Shown piece by piece: positions 63,249-64,000 of a DNA stretch of 64,000 bases. Made by a program: the position numbers and the translations under genes. The number at the start of each line of letters is the position of its first letter. Within the stretch, counting starts at the first letter, position 1. The DNA lies in NCBI RefSeq assembly GCF_001757995.1, contig NZ_LXLV01000023.1:62001-126000 (forward strand). Reading direction: 5' to 3'. The notes beneath the pieces are model-generated. The model was given only the letters and a program-made list of their open reading frames with translations, did no database searches and had not been told where the DNA came from. Source of the DNA: Bacillus mycoides (GTDB lineage Bacteria; Bacillota; Bacilli; Bacillales; Bacillaceae_G).

Positions 63249-64000
63249 TTGTTTAATACTTTGAAAATATGGTTTTGGTATGATTGGGCCTTACTTTGTA
63301 TACGTTTTATTATTTGGCTATCATTGATATCGATGACTATCCAACAACAAGATTATTTGACAGTACCACTTGGGATCATTATTCTTTGGGAAATAGTTTC
63401 ATTTTCAGTACCTTGGATTTGTTTAATGTTTAGTTATCGCTATTATTTGTTTACTGAAATAATATTATTTGGCGGAGTGTGTTTCTATTTAACTTTATTA
63501 TTTCCGTCAGCATATCTTGCTTTTTTAATGCCAACTTTTATGATTGCGGCAAATAGTGCTCATAAATCTTACCGTTGGTCGGGTCCTATCACAATTATTT
63601 TATTCCCATTGCTCATTGCGATATTTTCCAAAGTAACAGATTTATGGGGAATCATCCTACAAATCAGTTTAGCTTTTGCTATGGGCTCTTTCTTTCGTTT
63701 ACTGGCTACTAATTACCGTCAAAGTGAAACTATTCGGAACCAGAAACATGTATTGGAACAATACGTATCCCAAGTTGAGCGGATTACATTACTCGAGGAA
63801 CGTGATAGGCTCTCAAAAGACTTACACGATACGATGGGGCATTCCTATACCTCAATTATTATGGGGATGGAAACATTACGTATGGAATTAAAGTCTAAAG
63901 AAGGAGAGCAACAGCTCGATTTGTTATTACAATTGGCCCGTAACAGTATGGAGGAAGTAAGACTGTATTTACATCAATTGGATTTATCACAAGAATCGCT
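63249..64000 (+). CDS. NarL-type histidine kinase (partial)
   Basis: About 250 residues visible, open to the window end. Starts at TTG 63249, with AAGGAGTG just upstream (overlapping the end of the sensor gene). Six hydrophobic helices fill the first ~150 residues, followed by a linker helix (RQSETIRNQKHVLEQYVSQVERITLLEERDRLSKDLHDTMGHSYTSII). The H-box DLHDTMGH carries the phosphorylatable His of the HisKA_3 class. The ATPase domain and any response-regulator gene lie beyond 64000. Confidence 0.85.
   Translation, partial: MFNTLKIWFWYDWALLCIRFIIWLSLISMTIQQQDYLTVPLGIIILWEIVSFSVPWICLMFSYRYYLFTEIILFGGVCFYLTLLFPSAYLAFLMPTFMIAANSAHKSYRWSGPITIILFPLLIAIFSKVTDLWGIILQISLAFAMGSFFRLLATNYRQSETIRNQKHVLEQYVSQVERITLLEERDRLSKDLHDTMGHSYTSIIMGMETLRMELKSKEGEQQLDLLLQLARNSMEEVRLYLHQLDLSQES

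Overview
The window looks like chromosome from a Bacillus cereus group bacterium. The DNA is AT-rich with Firmicute-type AGGAGG/GGGGG ribosome binding sites and many TTG starts. The decisive marker is a complete nheABC non-haemolytic enterotoxin operon at 56323-59942 with a perfect PlcR box upstream. Ile- and Phe-type T-box leaders, a c-di-AMP riboswitch and an MntR box fit the same assignment. All calls come from reading the sequence; no database search was run. I see no tRNA, rRNA, CRISPR array or complete insertion sequence.

Layout. 1-6150: end of an MFS pump, small envelope proteins, a PPK2-type polyphosphate kinase, a second MFS carrier, a gutted fabH remnant and a TIMP-like secreted protein. 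6200-7890: hflX behind a long leader with a 13-codon RLR peptide and two terminators, the layout of antibiotic-induced attenuation. 8160-12000: Fsr-like efflux pump with a cysteine synthase homologue, a GNAT and a nucleotidyltransferase. 11880-16345: MurJ-type flippase, a neurotransmitter:sodium symporter behind a Phe T-box whose expression platform is present three times at exactly 89-bp spacing, and a polysaccharide deacetylase. 16490-20990: small regulators, a FusB-like protein, an RCC1-repeat protein, msrA and an SDR. 21170-24570: Ile T-box, ilvD and ilvA. 24670-35490: CapA-like protein, a Clp_N-GNAT fusion, MFS pump, DODA dioxygenase, lipase, mtaD and an OppA-like lipoprotein.

35520-43490 is an accessory island. 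It holds an Rpn nuclease pseudogene, a PD-(D/E)XK nuclease with a C-terminal DUF4357/RAMA-like part, a 681-residue methyltransferase with foreign codon use, a lipoprotein, a hairpin-rich stretch, a secreted 5'-nucleotidase and a broken methyltransferase gene. Near-identical terminator palindromes bound it (35493-35528 and 43447-43480). From 43495 the core resumes: GNAT, a VanRS-like two-component pair with an M23 peptidase, mntH, trhO, panE, kimA under the c-di-AMP riboswitch, nheABC, an SLH-bearing penicillin-recognising lipoprotein, and a divergent sensor/histidine-kinase operon cut by the window end.

The most novel-looking signals are the hflX attenuator with its RLR leader peptide, the triple T-box platform, the accessory island with the nuclease and large methyltransferase, the RCC1-repeat protein, and several strong palindromes that look like unassigned operators.
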